A DNA stretch of 64,000 nucleotides from Eudorina sp. 2006-703-Eu-15 (Eukaryota; Chlorophyta; Chlorophyceae; Chlamydomonadales; Volvocaceae): positions 248,001-312,000 of the forward strand of contig BDSI01000017.1 of assembly GCA_003117195.1 (NCBI GenBank), in the 5' to 3' direction. The position numbers were made by a program, and so were the translations under genes. This document shows, piece by piece, positions 1-12,100 of the stretch. The notes under the pieces were generated by a model. It saw only the letters and a list, made by a program, of their open reading frames with translations. It searched no databases and was not told the DNA's origin. Within the stretch, counting starts at the first letter, position 1; every line of letters starts with the position of its first letter.

Positions 1-652
1 TGCGGCGCACAGCTGCATGCCGGACCCGGGCAAGGCATCATACTCTCCGTTCGAAGTCGACCGCTGCGCGGAAAAGAGCCGGACAAGCTTGAAAATCGAC
101 CAGTCTCCTGCCCGTGGCGGAGCGTCAGCAACAATGGTGCTGCATGCAGGGTCTAGCATCCTCGCATAAAACTCAGTTGTTTTTACTCAATAAGGAGCGA
201 TACCTGGCGCGTGCTGGCGCCGAGCCAGCTGTACCGGTGCAGCGCCGAGGTGCCCCTGTTGCACCCCGCATCCTCCGACTCGCGCGCTGATGGCCCCGGA
301 TGCCGACTGCCCCACAGGGTCTGCACCTCCACCTGCGCCCGTGCCAACACCCAGCCCCTCCCCCGCCCCGAAGCCAGCACCCTCTCCAAGCCCTACTCCT
401 GCCCCGAAGCCTTCGCCAACCCCATCACCCTCGCCAAGCCCTTCGCCGGCGCCCAAGCCAACACCCTCCCCTGCTCCCAAGCCAACACCCTCTCCTGCTC
501 CCAAGCGATCACCCTCCCCTGCTCCCAAGCCAACACCCTCTCCTGCTCCCAAGCCATCACCCTCCCCTGCTCCCAAGCCAACACCCTCCCCCAGCCCTTC
601 GCCGGCTCCCAAGCCTTCAACATCCACTAAGCCTTCCCCCTCCAAACGATAA
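1..652 (+). CDS. 3' end of Ser-Pro/Pro-Lys-rich extracellular matrix glycoprotein gene (partial)
   Basis: The last exon is well supported. An acceptor lies at 316-317 (CCCCACAG) and the exon runs 318-652, ending in TAA. It encodes about 110 residues made almost wholly of SPSP, TPSP and PAPKP repeats and ends STKPSPSKR. Such arrays are typical sites of Pro hydroxylation and O-glycosylation in green-algal wall and matrix proteins, so a secreted structural role is inferred. The upstream exon enters from the window edge. In frame 1 a donor after base 136 (AATG|GTGCTG) matches the phase of the last exon. However, frame 2 reads more like a folded protein (it includes [11 protein letters not shown]), so the upstream frame and junction are unsettled. 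The globular domain that would name the family is outside the window. The pherophorin and metalloprotease families are candidates only by analogy. Confidence 0.55.
330..645 (+). repeat. Tandem Ser-Pro/Ala-Pro-Lys coding repeat
   Basis: Imperfect 24-base units of the form CCAACACCCTCCCCTGCTCC plus CAAG recur from about 457 to 590 and code for repeated PTPSPAPK octapeptides. They are flanked by more degenerate SP-rich sequence. Neighbouring units differ mainly at one codon (ACA, TCA or CGA-TCA). Such arrays expand and contract easily, so copy number may vary between strains. The same stretch leaves a long Gly/Glu-rich open frame on the minus strand, which is a composition shadow. Confidence 0.8.
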
Positions 653-2091
653 TCCGCCTCAGCCCTTCACCGATTACGAACCCGCACTTTGGATGCGCTA
701 GTTCAACATGCACACCATCCAGTCTCTTTGGGGGGGCGCGCCGCAACGAACAAATAAGCACGAGTCCGGGCTCCGGTTTGTGGGGCCTTCACGGCTGTGG
801 AATCGGCCTCCTCCGAGCACCGTTACCTGTAGTGGTGCTGGTTGTGGTGCTGGTTGGGACGAGGTAGGGATGCGATGGAATCGAATGGGGTGCTGGAGGG
901 GCCTGGAGGCCTAAAACGACTTAATACTGGCATCGCAGCTGCGGAGAGGGTGCAGCACAGCGAGTGAGGGTGGTGAGCAGGGGGGGGATTGGGTCCGAAG
1001 GGGAGTGGGGCTCAGGAGGCCGGAACGTGCCACATGGGCTGATGAGGGTGCAAGCAGGCGTGCTGGAGCGACTCGTCACCCGCAGCGTGTCGCAAACATG
1101 TGCCTTTATTTTTGTCATTGTTGGGATGATGCCTGGCGGATAAGACACGCGCGGAAGGTGTTCTCGCAATGCCGCTGGGAATGGCGGCCGAGTGACCCGG
1201 ATGTGGGTGGGTAGGCCACTAGGCGGATTGTGTAGACAGCGACAGGCAGAAGAAACACATCGCAAGGCCCCAGCATATGGGGAGCGTCAACATGGCGAGC
1301 GGAAGAGATCGCCCCTCCCTTGGGGACTGTGCGTCTGTACATCATCCGTTCCTATCCGTTACAAGGACCGGAATCTGGGTCTGGGAACCATTGTCGCCTC
1401 TTCCGAGAACGTCAGGCGGCCCGACTGCGTGTCTTATTTGCAATTGAGGCGTGATGTATACCCGGTATGTTAACATCTGGGTGCACAGGTACAGCATTTA
1501 CGCATCAGCTCGCATCTACGCATGCGCTTCGACATCAACAGCCTGCCGGGGAAGGAAAACGACCGCCCAACTAGCGCCTGCAGCTCATCGCCCTCTGAAT
1601 TCATGTTTTATAGCTATCCTGACATGCCCAGTGCGTTGCAGGAGAGGGAAACCGCATCTAAAACAATGTGTGAATGTGCCGTTAGCCGGTTTGAAATAGA
1701 CCACCTGGGCACACGATTTTTAATTGCGATAATTACGGCAAAATTATGCAACACAACCGTTAAAGGGAGAGTGTATAGAGGGTCGGCGGTCCAAGCGATA
1801 GACAAATCCTCATGGTCACTGGTTAACTACCGAACAAGTGACTGGTAATACAGCTATCTTTCAACATAATATATGTATAATATTCTAGATTCTGCTTAAG
1901 ATGGAGTGACCCGTGTCCGTATATGCACATGGTGCGCGCCCGCCAGCATCGCGAGGTGCGCATACGGCGCTACAGTCGTAAATTGTCTCCTAATCGCGCG
2001 CTTACTGTGCATATTCCGCGACGCCAATAAATAATAATTATTTCACCGATAAGATTAAGGTATAACAAGGCGTACTACTGCACCAACGAGG
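653..2091. other. Intergenic region with no supported gene
   Basis: This lies between the stop of the first glycoprotein gene and the ATG of the second. Short frames occur on both strands but none has splice-consistent or protein-like sequence. Composition changes from GC-rich to AT-rich after about 1440, most clearly 1850-2070. A TATA-like stretch (GGTATAACAAGG) sits about 25-35 bases before the ATG at 2092 and may be part of the promoter of the downstream gene. Confidence 0.5.
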
Positions 2092-4663
2092 ATGGCTCGA
2101 TCGCGATTAACGCTACTCAGTGCAGTTGCCCTGGTCGGAATTCTCGCAGCCAAGGCAGATGCAGGTGAATTCCCCTTTTCAATCAGATTTGAGCATGCAT
2201 CTTTAATGCAGCAACTTAGCAGCTTTTACGATAGAATCATATGTCGCCGCTGAAACCAGACGCAGAGATCATGCAAACCCTTTCCACTATTGATTTGCAT
2301 CTGATAACAATTTGCAATGCATCTTGATCGGCTGCAGCCGTGATCGAGTGTAAGGCTAACGTCTTCATCAAGGGCAACTATGAAGGCGAGCGCTATCAGA
2401 TGCTCTTGGCACCTGAGGGCGATAGGGACAAAAACGTTATAATTGATTTGGCTGAAGTGCCTCAGGTGGGGTTGGTTGTACTGTATCTTTGTTGGGTGGT
2501 ACGATACGCTTTGTCAGATGCGGCGGGAACGCGCGCTGCTGGCAGGTTTTGCTTGTACCGCCTCATGCTTGCCTTTGTACTAGCTGGTCAACGTTCGTCG
2601 ATCGCCTGCGATCCTCTGACAACGCTGGGATTAGAACGTCGCACCACACCAGGATCACCCCATCCCCGCATCCCAAGGATGAATACCTTAACCGTACCGT
2701 CCACGTAAACGCGTGCGCCGCAACCGTTTATGCTCTACCAGCGCCTCCCTCCCTGCCGCATGCCGGCCTGCCCGCCCCCCCTTTCCCACAGGTCAATGTG
2801 CCCGGCAAGACCTGGGATGACGCAATCAACTCGGTCAGATTCTTCTGCAACTGCACTGCCTCCGCCAGCCCGCCGCTGTGCGCCGACGCCTTCAAGTGGG
2901 TTGACCTAGCGGACTCGATGTGCGACATATTTTGAATGGCTCCTGTTACCACGGACCCACGAGTCTTTGGTGGTACAAGCGCGGGTTCTGGACCCGTGTG
3001 ACACGCCCGCTGAGTCTGCCCTGGTCCTGGACGGTCTTGGGTTCGGGGGCCCACTGTCACTCACAACCAATAGGCACCTCTCGGTCCCGGTGTGGCGCTG
3101 GCTGGTCGAGGCAGCCACCGAGCGGGGAAGCAGCTCCCCGGTCCGGCGTACACAGTGGGGAAGGTCCCTTGGTTCTCACACAATATGGCCGGCATGACAG
3201 GACGGCCCGTACCTCAGGTCGCGATAGTACGACCCCGACCGGGTCGCACGCACCCCTGTGCACAGCCCTGCCGCCCAGCTCTTCATCCGCGGTGCTACGT
3301 TGCCCCACTAACCCGCAGTTAGGCCCGTGTGACGCACCCGGCGCAGCCGGTTCTCAGCAGGCCATCTAAGCGGGGCAGGCGGCAGGGCAGGGCAGGGCAG
3401 GGCAGGGCAGGGTAGGGCAGGGTAGGGTAGGGTAGGGCAGGGTAGGGTAGGGTAGGGTAGGCTTACTCGTGCAAACCGTCAGGGCACGTCTCCAACGCAA
3501 ACCCACGGGGTGCGCAGCCGCTCCGCTGCGCGCTTAGCCTCCCGCCCCCTGCCTTCGGACAGTTCACCTCGCGGTCAGCATCAACAGCACAGGGCTGCTG
3601 GATTGCTGCCGGGGTTACGAACCGGTTCGCAGTTGCAACTCACAGCACCTGGCCGCCGTACCGACACCGCGCCCCCTTAAATGATTGTACATCCCCGCAG
3701 CAAGACCACCTTCCGCATCTTCTCCGAGCCCTGGTGGCGCAAGCACGGCGGCGGTGAGAACATCACCATGAAGTGCGACGCCGGGGCGGACAAGGCCTCG
3801 TGCGGCTCGGTCCTGCAGTACATGCCCAAGGGCTGGGGCAACCGCGCCAGCGCCCTGGCCCTGCTGTACAACATCCCCAACTACAGCCTGCCTCTCAAGG
3901 CCCCGGGTGGGTCGCATCTGCGGCAGTTTTAGGTGTACACCACATCAGCAATGCTCCGTATGGGTTCATGGCCCATGGGTCTCGATTGTGCGCGTGTGCC
4001 GTTTGTCGGCGAGCGCCTTCCTGCTGCGGGCGGGAGGGCCCCGGGTCCCCCGGGTCGGCTGTTGTGCCGTACTGGCCTGGTAGACCGGCGGGACGAGTCA
4101 CAGGGCTGCAGGGGCGGAGGAGGAAGAAGAGGGGGGGGTCCAAACTCACCGCGGCACGGCGCCGCACCGCACCGCACCGCACCGCAGGTGCTCCCACGAG
4201 GCCACCGACTACTCGAGGGCCCCTCAGGAAGCGCAAGGAACACCTGCACCTGCACCTGCACCTACTCCGGCACCTGCTTCCAAGCTCTGCCTTTGTACTC
4301 ATGGGGCACTGTATGTACGGAACGTGAGATTCGGGGGGTGTACCGTCACCGCCACACACACACACACACATTCATACATTCACACAATACACACACCAAA
4401 CGCCCATTGACGCACGGCTCAATTTTGCTGCTGCTTGCTGGCCCCTGATTTCCCCTCTGCACCCGCTGCCCCGCCCGCCGTGACATCCCGCAGCACCGCC
4501 ACCGGGGACGGCCTCACCGTCGCCCGCAGCCACGTCGTCGCCGCCGCCAGCTGCGCAGTCGCCGCCGCCTGCGGTGAAATCGCCGCCGCCAAAGGTTAAG
4601 TCGCCGCCGCCCAAGGCCAAGTCGCCGCCTCCCAAGGCCAAGTCGCCGCCGCCCAAGGTTTAG
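2092..4663 (+). CDS. Small secreted six-cysteine protein with SPPPK-rich C-terminal tail
   Basis: The model has five exons: 2092-2164, 2338-2465, 2792-2895, 3701-3906 and 4494-4663. Phases match at all four junctions and the sum is 681 bases (226 aa). Residues 1-24 form a signal peptide (MARSR, a hydrophobic core, then AKADA). Residues 25 to about 169 form a compact domain with six cysteines (IEC, FCNC, PLC, MKC, ASC) and two N-glycosylation sequons (NCT, NIT). It begins AVIECKANVFIKGNYEG and ends NYSLPLKAP. The tail, from about residue 170, is Ser-Pro rich and repeats SPPPKAK or SPPPKVK. The design resembles chlorophyte wall glycoproteins, a globular head on a hydroxyproline-rich rod. I do not recognise the head as a named family; it lacks an obvious pherophorin signature. 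A secreted wall or matrix protein is inferred. The second and third exons are short enough to be missed by automatic prediction. Confidence 0.82.
3371..3461 (+). repeat. GGGCA/GGGTA tandem G-tract array inside intron 3
   Basis: About 90 bases consist of 5-base repeats, first GGGCA then GGGTA, with at least fifteen GGG runs spaced by two bases. It lies in the 805-base third intron (2896-3700) of the secreted six-cysteine protein gene, on the coding strand, so the pre-mRNA also carries it. The unit is not the green-algal telomere repeat TTTTAGGG. The spacing is well suited to G-quadruplex formation in DNA and RNA. Replication slippage from a short seed is a simple origin. Confidence 0.85.
4355..4371. 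repeat. CA dinucleotide microsatellite
   Basis: A short run of CA repeats lies in the fourth intron (3907-4493) of the secreted glycoprotein gene, followed by looser CA-rich sequence to about 4400. No function is implied. It is a possible length polymorphism. Confidence 0.75.
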
Positions 4664-6187
4664 AGCCCCTAACGCCACTGTCGTGGGCTCATCAAAGCCT
4701 GGAAGGAAACTTCGACCGCCCATGCGACACAGCAACATCGGAGGGGCGAACGAGGACCTTCCGGGGATAGGGGGATACTAGGGGCATTGCGTGCCGCCGG
4801 TTGCGTTGGGAGGGTTCCTCCAGTAGAGAGGCGGGGGCGAGAGGAGAGGAGGGGTTGCAGCGGCGCCAGTCGGGCGGGCTGCAGAACGCAGCAGCTGGGT
4901 CGCACGGGGGGTAGGAGGCGGCCCGCATGTAGCCGCCGGGACCCAGCGTCGGCTGCCTGCACGTGCATGCGTGGTCGGGCGCCGCGTGGCAGCTGGACTG
5001 GACTGGGCGGGCTGTGCCGAAGAGGTGCGGGGGTCCGGGTTTTCTCTGCCGGTTGGACGTTTGATAAAGATGATGCCACACCACTGTAACGCGCTGCTAA
5101 CGCGCAGTTGGTTGGTGACGCGGGAAGGTGAGCCGCAGTGCGGCCGCCACAGCAGGTCGGAGGTGGTCGAGCGGGCTTATGCCATACCTCACGCCGAACC
5201 GGCGTCTGGCACTTGGTGACCGGCTGCACACACCCATAAACGTTATCGGGTTGTGCACGATGGCGAGCTGCGGACAGCTCGCAGCCTCGCACACACACAG
5301 ACGACAACACAATGCCTTGTCGGTGGGGCCTGCTGGGGCTTGCCCTGGTATACACCGTTGATCCCTTGGGGTCCGCTGTAACGTTCATTCGTTCACTCAC
5401 TCATTCACAACGCGGCCATGGCGTGTTGTGACGGTGACGTCGCGCGCCGTCTGGTGTCCCTCAGCCGGCTTTGAGTGCACAGCCCTCTACATGCGCCTCG
5501 TGATTCGATGCGGTACGGTGAGGACGACCTCCTCGAAAGGAGGGAGGATTCGCATGCCGACATGTGACACCGGAACTTTCCCCTTCACGGCATTCTGACT
5601 GGACGGGGACAGCTATGAAGAATGAATTCCAAACCAAATCCGTAGAAGGACAAACGACCCTCTTCCTGCCTGCGCACGCATACACACCTAGCTTCATACC
5701 CTACGGAGAAACAACGCGGAACCTAACGTCCCAACTCCCGTGGGTCCACTGGACAAGTGACCTTGTCGCCGCGCAACAACGGTCTGGCTACCCGTACGGC
5801 ATCACGTCATGTGGTGCGGCAAACACAGCCGTACTGTACGCCAATCCATGCAATGCTAATGGAACCCGCATGTCTGTCAAGCCCTTAAGCAGCTCCCCCC
5901 ATCACCGCACCGACTACTGACATGGGCTCAGTGCGCTGCCGGAGCTCCTTGCCCGCCCACAGCACCTCTCGAGACGGGCCGCTCCACCTCCACACGACCG
6001 TGGTGCCGCTGCTGCGCCCAGCTGCGGCCACCCAGCTCGCCCACCCCACCCCACATCTGCTGCCGTCCGCGATTCGCAGCCCCGAGGCACACGTCGGTAC
6101 GCCGGCCCCTGATGTCGTGCTACGTCGGCAACGCCATCTCAGGCGAGCTACATCCGCCCGCTACGGGGCCCCGCAGCAGGGGCCAAG
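4664..6187. other. Convergent intergenic region (3' UTRs)
   Basis: This separates the stop of the + strand secreted-protein gene from the stop of the - strand E3 ligase gene. It should hold both 3' UTRs. Open frames present (for example a 119-codon + frame at 5564-5920) lack splice context, conserved motifs or plausible starts and look accidental. Confidence 0.5.
5085..5089 (+). terminator. Candidate TGTAA polyadenylation signal
   Basis: TGTAA is the usual polyadenylation signal in volvocine algae. This copy is 422 bases past the stop at 4661-4663, a usual 3' UTR length there. A second copy is at 5377-5381. The choice between them cannot be made from sequence alone. Confidence 0.35.
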
Positions 6188-9100
6188 CTACAGCCCCACC
6201 AGGTCCGCCCGCGAGTTGTGCAGCAGCTGCGTGTCGAACTCCAGCGCCGCACAGCCCCACAGCCGGGCAAGCTGGCGGTAGCAGGCGGCGTCCAGATACA
6301 GCGGCCGACCGCGGCGCAGGTCCAGGTCCTCGTCGCCTACCATAGGGGAGGGGAGGGGCAGGTGAGGGAGAGAGGGAGAGCGCCGGGGCACCGCGGCGGC
6401 GGAGGGAGAGGCAGCCGTGCGGCTTTCGTGACGAAGGGGAAGGTGAGCCGTGCGGCGCGGCAGCGCAGATAACAATCATGGTGCAGCATAATAAGGTAGC
6501 TCATTCCGGGGACCCCCGGGCATACCACCCGCCCTCACTCCCTGGCGATGTCTCCGCATCGCCAGAAACCTAGAAGCCTCCCCGAGGTGACCTTCCACAG
6601 TCCAACCTCGATTGATTGATATCTAGGGGTAAACCCCTTCTTTGGAACCCCGGCGGCCGTCCCCAGGACCTCCCTCCCAGGGCGCCTCGCGGCGGCCGCT
6701 ACCCCCACCGTGTGCGTCCAGGTAGGGCGACTGGCACACCGCCAGGCGGTTGCCCCACAGCGCCATCACCCGGGTGGAGCGCAGGCTGAGCAGCAGGCAG
6801 GTGCCGCCGCAGTGCTCACGGGCGTGCAGCAGCCCGCCGCCGCGCAGCTCGGCGCACCCGCGCCACAGGTTGCACACGAAGCGGCCGGTCAGCAAGCACA
6901 GCGCGGGGTTCTCGGGCTTGGTGCCGCACTCGGGGCAGCGCGTCTCGGCGTAGTGGAGGAACAGGCTCTGTGGCGGCGCCGGTGGGTGGGTGGGTGGGGC
7001 GGGCTAAGCGGCGGGCAGCGAGCCGTCGTGTAGGTGAGCCAAAAGTGGGGGACACGACAGACAGCCTTGCTGACGCCCGGCATTCCACGAAACTGAATGC
7101 TTTGGGCAGGATCCCCCCCTGGTGCAAAATATAGACAGGACTGGCGCTGCACAAAACGACAGAAAAAACGACAGAAGACGCTGTTGATCCCCACTGGGCA
7201 CTGGTGCCACGCCCTAGACCCCTCCGGGAACAAAGTCCCGTTGGGAGTAAGGGGTCAGCGACCCTGAAAGCGCTTTTCTGCCTGCGGTGCGCAGTAACAC
7301 CCTTTCCCCGATTGGGAGAGGATCCCGAACACGAATTTGCCTTGTGGGCCTTCGGCCGCCTCCCGAGTGTTGGCGCGGGACACGCGTACTGCGGCACGCC
7401 CAGGTGCAAAGGTCCCCGCCATCCCGGCCCCACCCTCGTGCCAGCGCACCCACCTGGAAGAGGTGCGGCAGCGGAATCAACGACGGCGGGGATGGCAACC
7501 CACGGTACCAGGGCAGGCTCTGCCGTTGTGGCGACACCACCGCCACAACCGGACTCACGGACCCCACGGGCTCGTCCGCAGCACCCGCAGCACCCGCAAC
7601 AGCACCAGCTGTAGTAGTTGCTGGTGCAGCAGCAGCGGCCGCCGCTGGTCCCGCCGGTGCCGCCTCTCCGGCGGCCGCAGTCGCGCTTCCCCGCTGTGCA
7701 GTCGCGGCGTCACCAAAGCTCAGCGCCATGGCGCGGGGTCCACACCACCGCAGCAGCACACAGCCCAGGATGGCCTCCTCCACGTCCGCATTCGCAAACG
7801 GGGAGCCGTATCCGGCAGGCCCGGCGTCGCCCGCCGCTGCAGGCTTCGCTTCACCCGCCGCCGCTTCTGCGGCCGCCTGCGCCCCTGCCGACATGAACTC
7901 GGCGGCGCGACGACGGCTCAGCAGCAGCGGCTCCGCGAGTGCGGTGGCGATGTCGCTGAGTCCCAGTGCGGCGGCTAACCTGCCGGCCACTGCAGCCGTG
8001 CTCGCCGCGGCCTGAGCCTCCACCTCCGCCTCCGCCTTCGCCGCTGCCCCTGACGCGGAAGGAACCGGCACCGCCGACTCGCCTGTTGAAGCCACCTGTG
8101 GGACTCCTGCGCGGCCCTGCACGTCATCTGGTTGACCAGGGCACGCACCGCTCCTGTGGTCACTCACGGCAGCGACACCGGCACCTCCACCACCCATCCC
8201 CGGGGGAACGACACCAGCACCGTGAGGGCACTCGGGTGCAGACCCATGGGTCACCGCCCCAGCAGCTTCCGGCGACGCCGCCGCGGTGGCTGCTCCAGGC
8301 GGTGGTGTGGCGGGCATCGTCGCGTCTAGTGGACGGGTGCGATGTGGGTGCTGGCGGTGGTGCTGGTGGCGATGGTGGTGGTGGTGGTGGGACAACTTGT
8401 CGGGCGGGTTCGAATTCGGGCTGCGTGTGCGCGGGGTGGTGTGAGCTGCCGCCGGGGGCTCCCCCGCCGGCCCCAGAGGGAGAGCCGAGTACGCGGCCAT
8501 GAGGGCGGCGTCGGGCGGCTGGCGGGCCAGCGCACAGTCCAGAGCGTAGGCGCGCACCAGGAGCGGCAGCACGGCGGCGCTCAGACCGCCCAGCGCCAGC
8601 CGGCCCGCCCCGCCCCGCGGCGTTGCGGCCGCCTCACACGACCCCTGCTGGCCCTGCTCCTCCCGTTCCTGAGGCCCAGCTGCCACCGGGCCCGGCTGCT
8701 CGCCACCCAGCTCCGCGAGGGCCCCGCGGTACAGCTGCAGCAGCCGGCGGACGGACAGCATCGTCCGGCCGCCGCGCCGGGGAGCGGCAGCCGTGCGCGG
8801 GGTCGACGCGGACGCGACCGCGGGGCTGCAGGCGCCCAGCCCGCCATCTGCGCGCCACAGCGCGGCCTGGACCACCTGCACGCCCGGTAGCGGAGGGGCG
8901 GAGCCGGCAAATGAAGCAGAATGACAGTCGACGGGACCACGCCGCGGGGGGACGGGAGGGAAGCTACCGGCAGGCTTGGTTCCTAACGCGCGGGAGCTCT
9001 GCAGGGCAAGGTCAGCGGGTCACTGCCGCCCCAATACCCCGGACGGTCCCGGATGGGGCCCCGGACAGCACCCTTGGCTCGCATCGCCGCGGAGGCAGTC

Positions 9101-12100
9101 AGTGTGCGATACCAAGGACATCTAGGGGTTACACCACAGAGTGACGTCGCCCACCGCCCGTTGGGATCCAGATTCAGATCCACAAACTCGGGTTGAGATC
9201 CAGGGGAAAATATGTCCGCGCCAGTGGAAGCAAGGCTCCGAGCGCGCAGCCGCCCCCAGCCCCTCCCCCTTGCGCCGCACCCAGCGCCGCCCGACCGCAC
9301 CTGGATGGGCCACACCAGCCGCAGCACAGCGCGGAGCAGCTGCTGGGGGCTGCGGGGCAGCCACACGGATGCTTCGGTGGAGGCGCGGGCGGTGGGGGCG
9401 GCGCCCTGGGGGGCGGCCGCGACAGGGTCCGGCACGGGCAGCGCTGCGCCGGACAGGCCCGAAAGGCCAGCTGCGAGGGCGGGGGACGACGGGGCGAGCG
9501 AGATGTCAGCGGGGCCACAGGACGACCCCGGGTAACGAAGGCAGGAGGGCTAAGAGGTCCGGATACCCCCCCGAGGATGGCGGCAGCCGATGCGGTGAGG
9601 GTATGAGAAGGCACAGGATGTGCCCCTGGCGGGGAGTGCGCCCGCCGACCCCTCTCGGACGCCCCACCCGTTGCAGGCCCTGACCTGGGGCTCAACGCCT
9701 TGCCATGGCTCCCACGTCGCCATGGAAGGCACGCGGGCGCGAAAGCGGGCAGGAGCTGCAGCCCTTCGAGCCACACAGCCGAGCGCAGCTCCACACGATA
9801 CGACACAGCCCACACGCTTCCGCTCCCAACATCGCAGCTGCATTGGAACGAACCAACGGCATACACGCCCCTACCCCCAACCCACCGGGCTTCCTTTCCA
9901 ACACACCGCTACACCACCCCCACCACCCATCGCCATCACCACCACCATCACAGGCCCACATCACATCAGCCCGCATCCACCGCACGGCTCCCCAATGACC
10001 CCCCCCCCGTGTCTACCAATTCCCCCCGCCCCCCTCCCCCCTCCACCCCCCCGGCCTCCCCTGTCACGCACCCGCCAGCAGCTCCAGCGCCAGCAGCAGC
10101 GGGTCCGCCACCAGGTCCCCCACCTCCGTCAGCCGCCGCCAGCTGAGCGCCGCCACGTAGGCCGAGGTGTGGGGCTGGGCCCCCCGGCTGCGGAGGCTGG
10201 GACCCGAGGGGCCCACCAGGGTGGCCGCCAGACGGGGGATCACCACCTCGGGCAGCAGGGGCGGCAGGAAGGCGTAGCTCAGGTCCAGGGAGGCCGCTGG
10301 CGGCGGAGGCGGCGGAGGCGGCGGCTGGGGCCGTGGCGGCGGCGCTGGCGACAGTGGTTGCGCGCTGGCAACGCTCCCACTGCCGCGGCTGTCTCCTGCA
10401 GATGTTGACGGTGCACCTTCAGCGGCCCCGTCGCCTACAGCAGCTGCTGCTGCTGCTGCTGCGTGGGGCTCCGAAGCTCGATATTGTTGCTGCTCTACAT
10501 GTATTTCCTGCGCGGCTTGCGGCTGCTGCGGCTGCTGCTGCTGTTGGCCTTCCTGAGGAGCTCCTGGTGGGTGCTGGTGCTGCGGAGCGGCCCCTGACGG
10601 TGCGCCCGACGCCGGCTGCAGCGTGGGCAGCTCGCACAGCAGCCACTGCAGCTGCTCGTGGAACGCCTCCAGCAGCGGCTGCACCTGCGCATGAGGCTGG
10701 TGGCGGTGGAGGCGGCCCGGCAGCGGCTGCTCCTGCGCCTGCTGCGCGGCCCCAGCCGCCGAGGCGCCCAGCCGTGCACCGGCTCCGCCGGCCGCGGTAC
10801 CAGCACCCCCCGCTTGCCGCGCGCCGCCGCACACCGCCATCGCCGCCAGGGACTGAATCGCCCGCCAATGCGCCGCCTCAACCGCCGGCAGTCCCGTGAC
10901 GGCGCTGCCGCCGGCGCCACTGCCGCCGGCCGAGGCCCCCCTGTCCGCCGCTCCTGGGGCCCCGGACAGCTCGGAGCCGCCCAGCACGCCTGCCGCCAGA
11001 CCCACGGGTCGCCGGACAGCCTCCCAGTGCGCGAGGTTGTGCGCCAGTGCCGCCCAGATGTGTGCGTGCGGGGGGACGCCCTTCCAGGCCGCGGTCGCGT
11101 CGGCCACCCGGAGGCTGGTCACCGCCAGGCAGGGCTCCCGGGGGACCAGCACCCGCAGCGCCCCCAGCGGCGGCAGCACGTCGACCGGGTGTCCAACCTC
11201 GCGCCGCACGGCCAGACCGCCGCCCCTGCTACTGCTGGTGTTAAAGCTACTGCCATTGGTACTGCTATGGCCAGGCGCTGGTCGCTCTGGAGGAGCGGAG
11301 TGCGCTGCCGCATTGCCGGATGTCGCCGCGGGACCTGCGTCTGCGTCTGAGTCGATCTGAGCCATGCCGCCGCTTCCCCCACCGCCGCTGGCTGGACCGG
11401 CGGGTGGGCCGGCCTCAGCGGTGCTGTCCTCAGCGCGGCCTCTGACCCCGGGGCGGGACACATCTGCGGTGTCAGAGCCACCTGCCTGGGGGACTGCAGG
11501 GGCCTCGCTGCCGTCCCCCTGACCGGCCCCTGCTGCCGGCGGGTCCACCGGCACGCCCGCCTGCTGCGGCTGCGTTTCCGGTTGTGGCTGCAGTTGCTGC
11601 TGCGCTGTCGCTGCGGGGGCCGCGGGGGCCGGCGGTTGCGGCGGCGCAGGGGGGGCTGGCGGCTGCGGGGGCTGAGCAGCGGGGTCCGTCCTGTCCTCGT
11701 GGGGCCCTGGAGCGGCCGCCACCGCGGGCCGGGTGCCGGGTGCGACGGCGGTGCCGCTGGTCGCAGTGGCCGCAGCGGTCGCAATGCTGGCGGTGAACGC
11801 GGCCGCCGAGGTGGCGGCGGCAATCCTGATCTGCAGCAGTCGCGCCCGCGCCTCCAGGCCCCTCTCCAGCTGGCTCATGTGGTTGACCCCCTCACGGGTC
11901 ATCTGGCGAGGGACGGGACGGTGAGTGGGCAAGGGCGGGGTGGGGGCGGGGGCAAGGGAGAGGGCGGGGGCGGGGGCGGGCGGACCAAGGGACGGGACGG
12001 GCAGGCGTTCACATCGATCTGGCAACCTCCGCAACGCATCAACACAGCGGCAGCAAACAATTCGTTCACGGCCCCTATGGAGGTCACATGACAGCACCAG

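Noticed and set aside
187..645. Long minus-strand open frame rich in Gly-Ala-Gly-Glu
   Set aside because: It is the reverse complement of the Ser-Pro-Lys repeat exon on the + strand; the repeat composition alone keeps it open.
3371..3461. Possible interstitial telomere repeat
   Set aside because: The units are GGGCA and GGGTA, not the green-algal TTTTAGGG or plant TTTAGGG repeat.
5564..5920. 118-codon + strand frame starting near 5564
   Set aside because: No conserved motif, signal, splice context or promoter; it lies in the convergent 3' UTR zone.
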